DNA of 64,000 bases from Nocardioides dongkuii (lineage in GTDB: Bacteria > Actinomycetota > Actinomycetes > Propionibacteriales > Nocardioidaceae): the NCBI RefSeq assembly GCF_014127485.1, contig NZ_CP059903.1, positions 3,160,001-3,224,000 on the forward strand, read 5' to 3'. A program made the position numbers and the translations under genes. The notes under the pieces were generated by a model, which was not told the DNA's origin, made no database searches, and was given only the letters and a program-made list of their open reading frames with translations. Shown piece after piece: positions 11,230 to 19,212 of this stretch. Every line of letters starts with the position of its first letter. Within the stretch, counting starts at the first letter, position 1.

Positions 11230-12666
11230 TCACGGTGCACCCTCATCGACCTCAGCCCCCTCCGCGACGCGCAACCGGGTGCCCTCGACGTCGAGGGCGT
11301 TGCCGGTGATCTCGATGTCGCGCCCCGCCTCGACGAGGATGCCGCTCGCAAGGCCGGTGAGTCGGTTCCCGGCGATGAGCACCCGGGTGGCGACGCCCGC
11401 GCCCCGGCCGTCGGCGCCGTCGTCCTCGGTCACCGAGATCGCCCAGAACTCCTCATCGGCGCCGGTGACCGTGTTGTCGCGCACGACCGTCCCGGGTGCG
11501 TTGCGCAGCTCGATGCCCACCTCGGAGTCACGGCGCCCGACGATCTCGTTGTCCTCGATGAGGGTGTCGGGGGTGCCGAGGATGACGAGCACGCCCTGCC
11601 GGTTGCCGACCAGACGGTTGTCGTGGATCCAGTTGCCCTCGCCGCTCGCGTCGTGCCGGTTCTCCTCTCCTCCCGAGTTGCCCAGGGCGACGGCGGCGGC
11701 GTCGCCGCCGGTGACCGTGTTGCCGCGGATCTCGTTGAGGTACTCCCCCTCGCCGTGCAGGTCGATGGCGTCCAGGACGCCGCCGTCGACGACGTTGTCG
11801 GCGACCAGGTTGTGGTGGGTGGGGAACTGCAACAGGATGCCGTGGCGCAGGTGCCTGCCGTCGAGGTGGTTGTCCACCACCACGTTGTGCCGCGAGTCGT
11901 TGCGAGCCCCTGGGTCGCGCTGGTCCGGCTTGCCCTCGACCACGATGCCGTAGCCCGACCCGCCGGGACCGACGCTGGTGGCGTCGGCGACGCGGCAGCC
12001 GGTCACGGTCACCTCGCGGCTGGCCTTCACCGTGATGCCGTGCCGCTGGAACAGCTCCACGGAGACGTCGTCGACGAGCACCCTCCGGCTGCCCTCCCCG
12101 TCGTCCTCGCCGATCTGCACGCCGTACATCGGCCCTCCGCCGGGGCCCTCCTCGTCCGGGTCGGTGCCGAGGTCTCCGTCGTGCTCCGAGCTGATGGTGA
12201 CGCCGCTGACCGTGGCGTCCTCGACGCCCGCGCCGCGCACGACCGCACTGCCCTCCTCCCCGTCGAACGACGTGCGGAGCACCGTGGCGCTGCTGCCCGC
12301 GCCGCGCAGGAGCACGCCGTCGGCGAGCAGCAGGTTCGCGTCCTCGTCGCCGGGCTCGGCGGACCTCAGGTCGTAGACCCCGGCGGGAAGGACCACCTCG
12401 TCGCCCGGCTCCGCCGTGGCCAACGCTTCCCGGATGGCGGGAGCGTCGTCCCCGGTGCCCGGCTCCGGGTCGGCACCCAGGTCCGTGACGTCGTAGGACG
12501 TCCCGGTCGGGCCGGCCGGCACGGGGACCTCGACAGGTGTCCCGTCGGGGCCGACCAGTCCGGCCGAGGGCGCGGCCCGGGGGCCGGCGGGATCATCGCC
12601 GCTGCAGGCGGTCAGGGAGACCACGAGCAGGCAGACGACGATCCCGCAGCCCCGAAGGGGCCCCAC
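11230..12666 (-). CDS. Secreted lipoprotein with right-handed parallel beta-helix
   Basis: A 478-residue exported protein. The signal peptide ends in a lipobox (VSLTAC), so the mature protein should be lipid-anchored. After a linker, a pectate-lyase-like start (DPEGTGDDAPAIREALATA) leads into many PbH1 repeats of about 22-25 residues with stacked Asn and hydrophobic positions (for example NVVVDNHLDG, NLVADNVVDG, NEIRGNTVTG). Such proteins bind or cleave polysaccharides; no catalytic set is clear to me. The GTG start follows the GH3 stop by 28 nt, so it is probably the second gene of a GH3 operon and may take part in extracellular glycan use. A pure binding role is as likely as lyase activity. 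Confidence 0.85.
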   Translation of the reverse strand: MGPLRGCGIVVCLLVVSLTACSGDDPAGPRAAPSAGLVGPDGTPVEVPVPAGPTGTSYDVTDLGADPEPGTGDDAPAIREALATAEPGDEVVLPAGVYDLRSAEPGDEDANLLLADGVLLRGAGSSATVLRTSFDGEEGSAVVRGAGVEDATVSGVTISSEHDGDLGTDPDEEGPGGGPMYGVQIGEDDGEGSRRVLVDDVSVELFQRHGITVKASREVTVTGCRVADATSVGPGGSGYGIVVEGKPDQRDPGARNDSRHNVVVDNHLDGRHLRHGILLQFPTHHNLVADNVVDGGVLDAIDLHGEGEYLNEIRGNTVTGGDAAAVALGNSGGEENRHDASGEGNWIHDNRLVGNRQGVLVILGTPDTLIEDNEIVGRRDSEVGIELRNAPGTVVRDNTVTGADEEFWAISVTEDDGADGRGAGVATRVLIAGNRLTGLASGILVEAGRDIEITGNALDVEGTRLRVAEGAEVDEGAP

Positions 12667-12694
12667 CTCGAGGGACTCGACCGCGACCCTCGCG

Positions 12695-15391
12695 CTACCT
12701 CCTCCGGACCTGGACCACCAGCGACCTGGTGGCTCGCTTCGAGACCTCCGAGCCCTGGTAGACGAGGCGGAGCCGGTGGGTGCCCGGCGTGAGCCGGGGC
12801 ATCGTCACCTGCGCGACGCCGCGGGCGTTGAGCGTGTCGCGGCCGAGCCCGGCACCGCGCTCCCTGACCACGACCTGGCCCGTGGCCGGCCTCCCGGCCG
12901 AGACGACCCGGAAGGTGACCCGGGCCCGGCTCCTCGTGGTCACCGGGCGCGGGCGCACGGTCGGCTTCGTGATCCGCGAGGGCGACTTGGCGACCTTGCC
13001 GATGTTCAGCCGCACGGCCTGGCGCAGCGGGGTGCTCTCGGAGGATCCGCCGACGTGCACGGTGAAGCGCCCCTTCGGCGTCACCCATTCCCCGTCCGCC
13101 CAGCGCCGGAGGTCGTCGGGATCCTCGGGCGTGAAGTAGGAGAGCGGGTGGTTGGACGCGCCGGCGTCCAGGACCGTCGAGACGCGCTTGCTCTCGCCGG
13201 GCTCGAGGTCGACCTTCTCGAACCCGACCAGGCGGTTGAAGTCCTCGCGGGCCTCACGGGGGAGCCTCAGGTACACCTGCGAGGCTTCCCTGCCGGCGAC
13301 CTCGCCGGTGTTGGTCACGGTGTAGCTGACCCGCAGGCCGGTCTGCCGCTTGTTCCGGCGGACCTTCTCCACCGCGAGGTCGCGGTAGCCGAAGGTCGTG
13401 TAGGACTCCCCGTAGCCGAACGGGAACAGCGGCTCGGTGCCGGTCGCCTGGTACCACCGGTAGCCCATCTTCAGCCCCTCGGTGTAGCGCACGACCCGCT
13501 GCGGCTCACCGGGGATGGGGTCACGACCGATGCCACCGGGCGACCCGGTGTCCTCCTTGTAGCCCGGGTACTGCTCCTGGCTCGCGTACGCCGCCTCCCG
13601 GTCGGTCTTCCCCCAGGTGACCGGCAGCTTGCCGGAGAAGTTGTTGACCCCGAACAGCGCCTCGGCCACCACGTTGCCGTCCTCCTGGCCGGGGTACCAC
13701 GCCTCCACCAGGGTGTCGACCTGGTCGATCCACGGCATGTTCACCTGGCCCTGGGTCTTCAGCACCGTGACCGTGTCCGGGACGGCCTCGAGCACGCGGG
13801 GGGCCAGCTGCTGCTGGTTGGTGCCCGTCACCGTGGGCAGATCGAGGTCGGGGACCTCGTTCGCGGCACCCGAGGCGCCGCCGCTGGGGTTCTCGTCCTG
13901 CCAGTTGCTGTTCTTGTCCCACGTCTCGCGGGCGACGTCACCGAGCATCAGGATGGTCACGTCGGAGTTCCGGGCCAGCTGGACGGCGCTGTCGATGTTG
14001 TTGCCGTTGTTGTAGGTGACCGTGGCGTCGGAGCCCAGCGAGCTGAGGACGTTCTGCAGGCCCTGCCGGGGGGTGACCTCGTACGGCGCGTTGACCGAGA
14101 CGTTGTTCGTCCGGTCACCGCTGCGCGGCGGCAGCGTCGCCTCGCCGGCGAACCACCTGGCGCCGATCAGCGCCACCGAGTCGATCGCGCCGGCATCGAG
14201 CGGCAGGATGTCGCGCTCGTTGCGCAGCAGCACGAGGCTCTCCTCCGCCGCGTCCTTGGCGACCTGGGCGTGGGTGCCGCCCTGGACCATCTCGTCCTCG
14301 AGCTGGTCCCAGGTGAACTCCGTGTGCGGGTCGTCGAAGTCGCCGTACTCGAACATCTTGATGTAGCGCTCGCGCAGCATGTCGTCGATGTCGGCCTCGG
14401 TGATCTCGCCGTCCCTGATCGCCTCCCTGACGAGGTCGGGCGCGTACCACTCCGGCGCCTCGTCGACCTCGACGTCGGTGCCGGCGAGGATCGAGGGCAC
14501 GGTGCTCTGCGCAGCGCGCCGGTCGGAGAAGACGTAGCCGTCGAAGCCCCACCGATCACGCAGGGTCTGGCGCAGCAGGGGCTTGCTCTCGCAGTTGTAG
14601 GTGAAGTTCACCTGCCCGTAGGCGCACATCACGGACGCGACGTCGGCGTCCTTGACGGCCATCTCGAACGGCAGCAGGTAGAGCTCGTTCATCGCCCGGG
14701 AGGGGACCCGGATCGCCGCGGTCCACCGCTCGAACTGGAACTCGCTGTCGTTGGCGACGAAGTGCTTGGCCGTCGCCTGGCTCACCTTGCGCTGCTGGAT
14801 GCCGCGGATGATCTGTGACGCGAGAGCACCGGTCAGGTACGGGTCCTCGCTGAAGAACTCGTTGTTGCGCCCGCCGTACGGCGTGCGGATCAGGTTCAGG
14901 ACCGGGCCCCAGAGCACCTGGTGCGCCCAGGCCCGCAGCTCGACGTCGAGCACCTGACCCCAGCGCAGGTTCATGCCACGGTCGAACGTGGCCGCCGAGG
15001 AGATCTGAGCGGGCAGCGCGGTCGCGGTCGGCTCCGGGAGGCAGTCGCCACCCCGGATGCCGGTCCCGCCGTTGGCCATCCGGAAGTCGGGGATCGCCAG
15101 CTCTGGGATGCCCTCGATGTGACGGCCGATCAGGGTGAAGTCACAGCCGACGCCGTTGTCCGGGTCCCCGTCGTCGAGGTCGTCGTTGTAGACGGGTCGG
15201 TTGAAGATCTGCTCGAGCTTCTGGTCCAAGGTCATCGCGTCCAGCAGGAGCGCGGTCCGCTCGACTGCCGGGAGGCTGGTGTCCATCCACGGAAGCTCCT
15301 CCTGGGCCGTGGCTGGCTGGCTCATGGTGGTGGCCCCGAGGGTCGTCACCAAGGCGAGGGCGGAGAGTGCGCTGACGACTTTTCTCTTCAT
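12695..15391 (-). CDS. Secreted glycoside hydrolase family 3 protein
   Basis: An 898-residue exported GH3 enzyme (beta-glucosidase/beta-xylosidase type). Sec signal peptide MKRKVVSALSALALVTTLGA with cleavage near ATA/QE. The N-terminal TIM barrel holds GGRNNEFFSEDPYL, AKHFVANDSE and the nucleophile Asp290 in GYVFSDRR, where the usual SDW tryptophan is replaced by Arg. The C-terminal alpha/beta sandwich has the LLRNERDILPL strand and a GYGESYTTF segment, then a fibronectin III-like domain (about 680-780) and an extra Ig-like domain of about 95 residues after a KSPSRITKPTVRP linker. It hydrolyses terminal beta-linked sugars outside the cell. The ATG start follows a long leader region with no close regulator gene. 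Confidence 0.92.
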   Translation of the reverse strand: MKRKVVSALSALALVTTLGATTMSQPATAQEELPWMDTSLPAVERTALLLDAMTLDQKLEQIFNRPVYNDDLDDGDPDNGVGCDFTLIGRHIEGIPELAIPDFRMANGGTGIRGGDCLPEPTATALPAQISSAATFDRGMNLRWGQVLDVELRAWAHQVLWGPVLNLIRTPYGGRNNEFFSEDPYLTGALASQIIRGIQQRKVSQATAKHFVANDSEFQFERWTAAIRVPSRAMNELYLLPFEMAVKDADVASVMCAYGQVNFTYNCESKPLLRQTLRDRWGFDGYVFSDRRAAQSTVPSILAGTDVEVDEAPEWYAPDLVREAIRDGEITEADIDDMLRERYIKMFEYGDFDDPHTEFTWDQLEDEMVQGGTHAQVAKDAAEESLVLLRNERDILPLDAGAIDSVALIGARWFAGEATLPPRSGDRTNNVSVNAPYEVTPRQGLQNVLSSLGSDATVTYNNGNNIDSAVQLARNSDVTILMLGDVARETWDKNSNWQDENPSGGASGAANEVPDLDLPTVTGTNQQQLAPRVLEAVPDTVTVLKTQGQVNMPWIDQVDTLVEAWYPGQEDGNVVAEALFGVNNFSGKLPVTWGKTDREAAYASQEQYPGYKEDTGSPGGIGRDPIPGEPQRVVRYTEGLKMGYRWYQATGTEPLFPFGYGESYTTFGYRDLAVEKVRRNKRQTGLRVSYTVTNTGEVAGREASQVYLRLPREAREDFNRLVGFEKVDLEPGESKRVSTVLDAGASNHPLSYFTPEDPDDLRRWADGEWVTPKGRFTVHVGGSSESTPLRQAVRLNIGKVAKSPSRITKPTVRPRPVTTRSRARVTFRVVSAGRPATGQVVVRERGAGLGRDTLNARGVAQVTMPRLTPGTHRLRLVYQGSEVSKRATRSLVVQVRRR

Positions 15392-15627
15392 GGGCTACGT
15401 CCCATCCATCCGTGGGGTGACGTGAATCACTCAACGATGCGCCTCTCCGGGCCTGGCTTCAAGGCACGCCGGACGGGGTCGCGAGGCATCCGGATCGCAT
15501 CGCGAGGCACCGCACACCAACCCACGAAAACTCGGCCGAACGGGGCTCGATCGGGTCTCGCGGGCAGTCCGCGACGCACCCGCCCGGACCCGGGCACGGG
15601 TGGCCCCCCATCCACCCACCGGGCGGG

Positions 15628-15819
15628 CTAGCGGAGCGAGTCAGGGCCGCGGCGGCGGAGCAGCGCCTCGCCGATGTCCACGAGGCCGAGGATGCCGAGG
15701 ACGACGCCGAGCGGCCGCCCCCGGAACCAGAGGAGCTCGGCATCGGCGAACCCCAGGGCCACCACGGCGCCGACGACGACCAGCCCGACACCGACGACCA
15801 CCTGCGCCACGAAGCTCAT
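15628..15819 (-). CDS. Small two-helix membrane protein, 63 aa
   Basis: MSFVAQVVVGVGLVVVGAVV is followed by a short polar turn (FADAELLWFRGRP), a second hydrophobic helix (LGVVLGILGLVDIGEALL) and a basic tail RRRGPDSLR. The ATG lies on 15817-15819. The frame is short but has real membrane-protein composition, unlike the arginine-rich shadow frames around it. Function and family are unknown to me. It is downstream of nothing obvious; the DUF5937 regulator ends 77 nt upstream on the same strand, so it may be read through from there. Confidence 0.6.
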   Translation of the reverse strand: MSFVAQVVVGVGLVVVGAVVALGFADAELLWFRGRPLGVVLGILGLVDIGEALLRRRGPDSLR

Positions 15820-15895
15820 GCCCCGGACCCTGCCCCAGGTCGTCGGGCCTCCGCATCGGCGGATGGCAGGGGACGACCCCAGACCAAAGTCGCGC

Positions 15896-16855
15896 TCAGC
15901 CGCCGCGGACCAGCCGGTCCCCCAGGTCCGAGCGCAGGTACAGCACCGCGCGCCCGTGCCGTGCCGAGGTGAGCAGCCCGGCGGCGCGCAGGGCGCGCAG
16001 GTGCTGGTTGACCGCGCTCGTGGTGACGCCGAGACGTACGCCGAGCTCGGTCGAGGAGGCCGGGGACTCCAGCACCACCAGCAGCTGGGCACGGGCGGCG
16101 CCGAGCACGTCGACGAGCGCCTGCGGACCGGCGACCCGGTCGTCCGGCAGCCAGAGCGTCCCGACGCCGCGGGCGGCGTACATGACCTGCGGCGGCTGCT
16201 CGGCGGTGATCGGCGTCGATCCCCCGCGCGAGAAGATCGACGGCACCAGCGTGAGCCCCGCCCCGGTGGTCGTACGCCGGTAGCCGCCCCGGCCGGTCGT
16301 CGACACCTGGACCACGTTCCCGACGAGCCGCACCCGCACGCTGAGGTCGTCGAACATCGCCGCCAGCCCGCGCTGCGCGATGACCCGTCCCCGGTGGGCG
16401 ACGTCGCCCTCGAGCACGGTCCGCATCCGCGGCCACCACGGCGCGAAGCAGGTCTCCCAGAACTCCCGCACGGCCCGGACGACCCGGGCCAGCACCCGGT
16501 CGCTCCGCCCGGCCAGGACGGGTGGCAGCGGGTCGTGCACCTCGAGCAGCTTGCCGCGCACCACCCGGCCCGGCAGCGCGGCGACCAGCGCCAGCTCGTC
16601 GTCGAACCGGGTGAGCGGCGAGGTCGGCAGCGGGTGCAGGAAGTCCGGCGTCCACAGCCGCTCGTTGGTCAGCGCGGTGAGCACCTCGGTGTCCAGGCCG
16701 GCCCGGGCGGACTCGGTCATCCGCAGCCAGGGCAGGTGCTGGGGGTAGCGGCCCGGGTCCCGGAACACCCGCAGACCGAGGCCGAGCTCGTTGAGCGGTG
16801 AGATCGCGAAGCGCACCGCGCCCAGGTCGAGCCCCTCCAGCTCGTACTCGATCAT
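15896..16855 (-). CDS. DUF5937 / ArsR-type transcriptional regulator
   Basis: A 319-residue DNA-binding protein. It starts MIEYELEGLDLGAVRFAISP, the usual beginning of DUF5937 proteins, with about 230 residues of ligand or dimer domain, then a C-terminal winged helix of ArsR type (LESPASSTELGVRLGVTTSA, VNQHLRALRAAGLL). It diverges from an MFS transporter gene; between them sits a palindrome that overlaps this gene's own start codon, so it most likely represses itself and the transporter and is released by a transported compound. No ribosome site precedes the ATG, which suggests a leaderless transcript. Confidence 0.88.
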   Translation of the reverse strand: MIEYELEGLDLGAVRFAISPLNELGLGLRVFRDPGRYPQHLPWLRMTESARAGLDTEVLTALTNERLWTPDFLHPLPTSPLTRFDDELALVAALPGRVVRGKLLEVHDPLPPVLAGRSDRVLARVVRAVREFWETCFAPWWPRMRTVLEGDVAHRGRVIAQRGLAAMFDDLSVRVRLVGNVVQVSTTGRGGYRRTTTGAGLTLVPSIFSRGGSTPITAEQPPQVMYAARGVGTLWLPDDRVAGPQALVDVLGAARAQLLVVLESPASSTELGVRLGVTTSAVNQHLRALRAAGLLTSARHGRAVLYLRSDLGDRLVRGG

Positions 16856-16872
16856 GTAGCCGGACGCTACAT
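16854..16872. promoter_or_regulatory. Operator palindrome ATGTAGC-N5-GCTACAT
   Basis: Perfect 7-bp arms (16854-16860 and 16866-16872) around CGGAC. The site begins inside the ATG of the DUF5937 regulator and ends 40 nt before the GTG of the divergent MFS gene. Position and symmetry fit binding of a dimeric winged-helix repressor that controls both genes. Confidence 0.7.
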
Positions 16873-16912
16873 CGTTGGCGGCACCGGCGAGCGGCGTGGG
16901 ACAACAGGGCAC

Positions 16913-18178
16913 GTGCTGAAGCGGACCCTCCTGCCCGACGACCCCGTCGCCCGGGCCCTGTCGCTGGCCACCATGGCCGCCTCCCTCTCGACCGGCCTCT
17001 TCTACAGCGTCAGCGCGCTGTACTTCACCACCGTCATCGGGCTCTCGGCCACGACCGTGGGCACCGGGCTGACGATCGCGGGCGCCGCCGGGGTGGCCGG
17101 TTCGTACGGCGGGGGCCGGCTCGCCGACCGGTTCGGCCCCGACCGGGTGCAGCAGGTCTCGACCGTCGTCCAGGCGCTGGCCATCCTCGCCTACGCCTGG
17201 GCCGACGACACCGTCTCGTTCGTGCTCGTCGCCTGCGTGGCGGTCGCGTCCCGTGCGGTGCAGGGCACCGCGAAGCAGACCCTGCTGGCGCGCTGGTTCA
17301 CCGGACCCGACCGGGTCCAGGTCCGCGCCCGCCTCCGGGTGGTCACCAACGTCTTCATCGGCCTCGGCACCGCGCTCGCGGCGATCGCCCTGCTGGTCGG
17401 CACCGCCACGGCGTACCGGAGCACCCTGGTCGCCGTCGGCGTCGGCACCCTGGTCGCGGCCGTGCCGCTCGGCGGGCTGCGCCAGCGCGTGGACGGGCTC
17501 GCCGCCGCGCTCCGCCCGGTCCGGGGACGGCACGCGCTCCCGGACGCCCCGCTCGGCCGCTCCCCCCTGACCGACCGCACCTACCTGACCGTCACCGCGC
17601 TCACGTCGGTGATGGCGATGCAGTTCGGCCTGCAGAACGTCGGCGTCCCGCTCTGGGTCGCCCACCACACCGAGGCGCCGGACGTGATGGTCTCGGTCCT
17701 GCTCCTGCTCAACACCGTGCTGGTCGCGCTGCTCCAGGTGCGGGCCTCCCGCGGCACGCACGAGGTCGCCACCGCCGGCCGCGCCGTACGACGCGCGGGC
17801 CTGCTGCTCGCGGTGGCCTGCCTGCTCCTGGCCGCCTCCGGCTCGGTCGGGGTGGTGGCGGCGATCGTCCTGCTGCTGGTCGCCGAGGTGACCAGCACGA
17901 TGGCCGAGATCCTCTCCGAGGCCGGCACCTGGGGGCTGGCCTTCGAGCTGGCCGACCCGCTCAGCGCCGGCGCCTACCAGGGGGTCAGCCAGATGGGGTA
18001 CTCGGTGGCCGGCATGGTCGCGCCGCTGGTCATCACGGTCACCGCCATCGCCCACGGGGCGCTCGGCTGGCTGTTCCTCGGCGGGGTGTTCCTCACCGCC
18101 GGCGTGCTCGTCGCCGTGGTCGCGGCGCGCGCGGCTCGCGTGCCCGTGGCCGCGCCCGCGGTCGGGGCCGCCGCCTAG
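16913..18178 (+). CDS. MFS transporter, probable drug or metabolite exporter
   Basis: A 421-residue permease with about twelve hydrophobic helices. The N-terminal half has the loop 2-3 motif GGGRLADRFGPDRV typical of the major facilitator superfamily, and the middle loop (about 190-215) is basic. It uses the proton gradient to move a small molecule across the cytoplasmic membrane; the substrate is unknown. Regulation by the divergent DUF5937 protein is likely through the palindrome at 16854. Its stop codon TAG shares the palindrome CTAG (18175-18178) with the stop of the convergent CBS-domain gene. Confidence 0.88.
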   Translation: MLKRTLLPDDPVARALSLATMAASLSTGLFYSVSALYFTTVIGLSATTVGTGLTIAGAAGVAGSYGGGRLADRFGPDRVQQVSTVVQALAILAYAWADDTVSFVLVACVAVASRAVQGTAKQTLLARWFTGPDRVQVRARLRVVTNVFIGLGTALAAIALLVGTATAYRSTLVAVGVGTLVAAVPLGGLRQRVDGLAAALRPVRGRHALPDAPLGRSPLTDRTYLTVTALTSVMAMQFGLQNVGVPLWVAHHTEAPDVMVSVLLLLNTVLVALLQVRASRGTHEVATAGRAVRRAGLLLAVACLLLAASGSVGVVAAIVLLLVAEVTSTMAEILSEAGTWGLAFELADPLSAGAYQGVSQMGYSVAGMVAPLVITVTAIAHGALGWLFLGGVFLTAGVLVAVVAARAARVPVAAPAVGAAA

Positions 18179-19212
18179 GTCGTCGCCGGCACCGGGACGG
18201 GCTCCGCGCGCAGCGGGAACAGCCGGGTCAGCAGGTCGGCGATGGTCACCAGGCCGCGCACCCGGTCGGGGTCCGCGGGCTCGGTCACGACCGCCAGCTG
18301 GTTGCTGCTCTCCCGCATCCGCGCGAGCGCGGCGTACACCGTGGTGGTGCTCGGCAGGGACAGCACCGGCCGGGCGAGCGGCGCGATCGGGCCCGCCTCG
18401 TCCTCGTCGAGGGTGTCCCGCACGTGCACCACGCCCACCGGTCGCTCGGGCGGACCGACCAGGATCCGCAGGTGGCCGGTGCGGCGGCTCGCGGCCTGCA
18501 CGTCGCGCACCCGCGCGCCCTCGGGCACGGCGGTCGGGACCGTCGCGCGCAGCAGGTCGCCGAGGGTGAGCGTCTCGAGCTCGAGGGCCCCCGAGAGCTG
18601 GGTGGAGTACGACGCGTCCAGCGCGCCGACGTTGGCGGAGTGCTCCACGAGCTCGCGCAGCCCGGCGGTGTCCTGCCCGGCGCCCATCTCGTCGGTGGGG
18701 TCGACCCCCACCCGGCGCAGGCACCAGTTGGCGGACTCGTTGAGCGCCCGCAGCAGCGGGCGGGTCAGCCACATGAACCCGCGCATCGGGATCGCCAGCA
18801 GCGTCGCCGACCGCTCCGGGTGGGCGATGGCCCACGACTTGGGGGCCATCTCCCCGACCACGAGGTGCAGGAAGGTGACGACGATCAGGGCGAGCACGAA
18901 GCCGGCCACGTCGGCGAGCCACAGCGCGACGCCCCAGTCCTCGAAGAGCGGCGTGAGCCAGTGGTGGACGGCCGGCTTGGTGGTCGCGCCCAGCGCCAGC
19001 ACGCTGATCGTGATCCCCAGCTGGGAGCCGGCGAGCAGGACGGTCAGCTCCGAGGAGCTGCGCAGCGCGGCCCGGGCGGAGCGGCTGGTGGCCGCGGCGT
19101 CCTCGAGCCGGTGCTTCTTGGCGGCCATCAGGGCGAACTCGACGGCCACGAAGAACGCGCTGGCGGCGATGATGACGACGGTGACGACGGCCACCAGGAA
19201 CGGGTTCTCCAT
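18175..19212 (-). CDS. CNNM/DUF21 membrane protein with CBS domains (short form)
   Basis: A 345-residue protein of the hemolysin-C/CNNM family (cyclin M-like, linked in other species to Mg2+/Co2+ transport or resistance). It has three to four N-terminal helices with the DUF21 pattern (FFVAVEFALMAAKKHRLE, AGSQLGITISVLALG, VGEMAPKSWAIAHPE) and two cytoplasmic CBS motifs (about 205-330). It lacks the C-terminal CorC_HlyC domain that its upstream neighbour has. Its ATG overlaps the neighbour's TGA by one base (TGATG), so the two are co-translated and probably work as a hetero-oligomer. Confidence 0.88.
   Translation of the reverse strand: MENPFLVAVVTVVIIAASAFFVAVEFALMAAKKHRLEDAAATSRSARAALRSSSELTVLLAGSQLGITISVLALGATTKPAVHHWLTPLFEDWGVALWLADVAGFVLALIVVTFLHLVVGEMAPKSWAIAHPERSATLLAIPMRGFMWLTRPLLRALNESANWCLRRVGVDPTDEMGAGQDTAGLRELVEHSANVGALDASYSTQLSGALELETLTLGDLLRATVPTAVPEGARVRDVQAASRRTGHLRILVGPPERPVGVVHVRDTLDEDEAGPIAPLARPVLSLPSTTTVYAALARMRESSNQLAVVTEPADPDRVRGLVTIADLLTRLFPLRAEPVPVPATT

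Noticed and set aside
15417..15430. GTGA-N6-TCAC dyad upstream of the GH3 gene as a CRP-like operator
   Set aside because: The arms are only four bases long and such dyads are expected by chance; no supporting regulator lies nearby.
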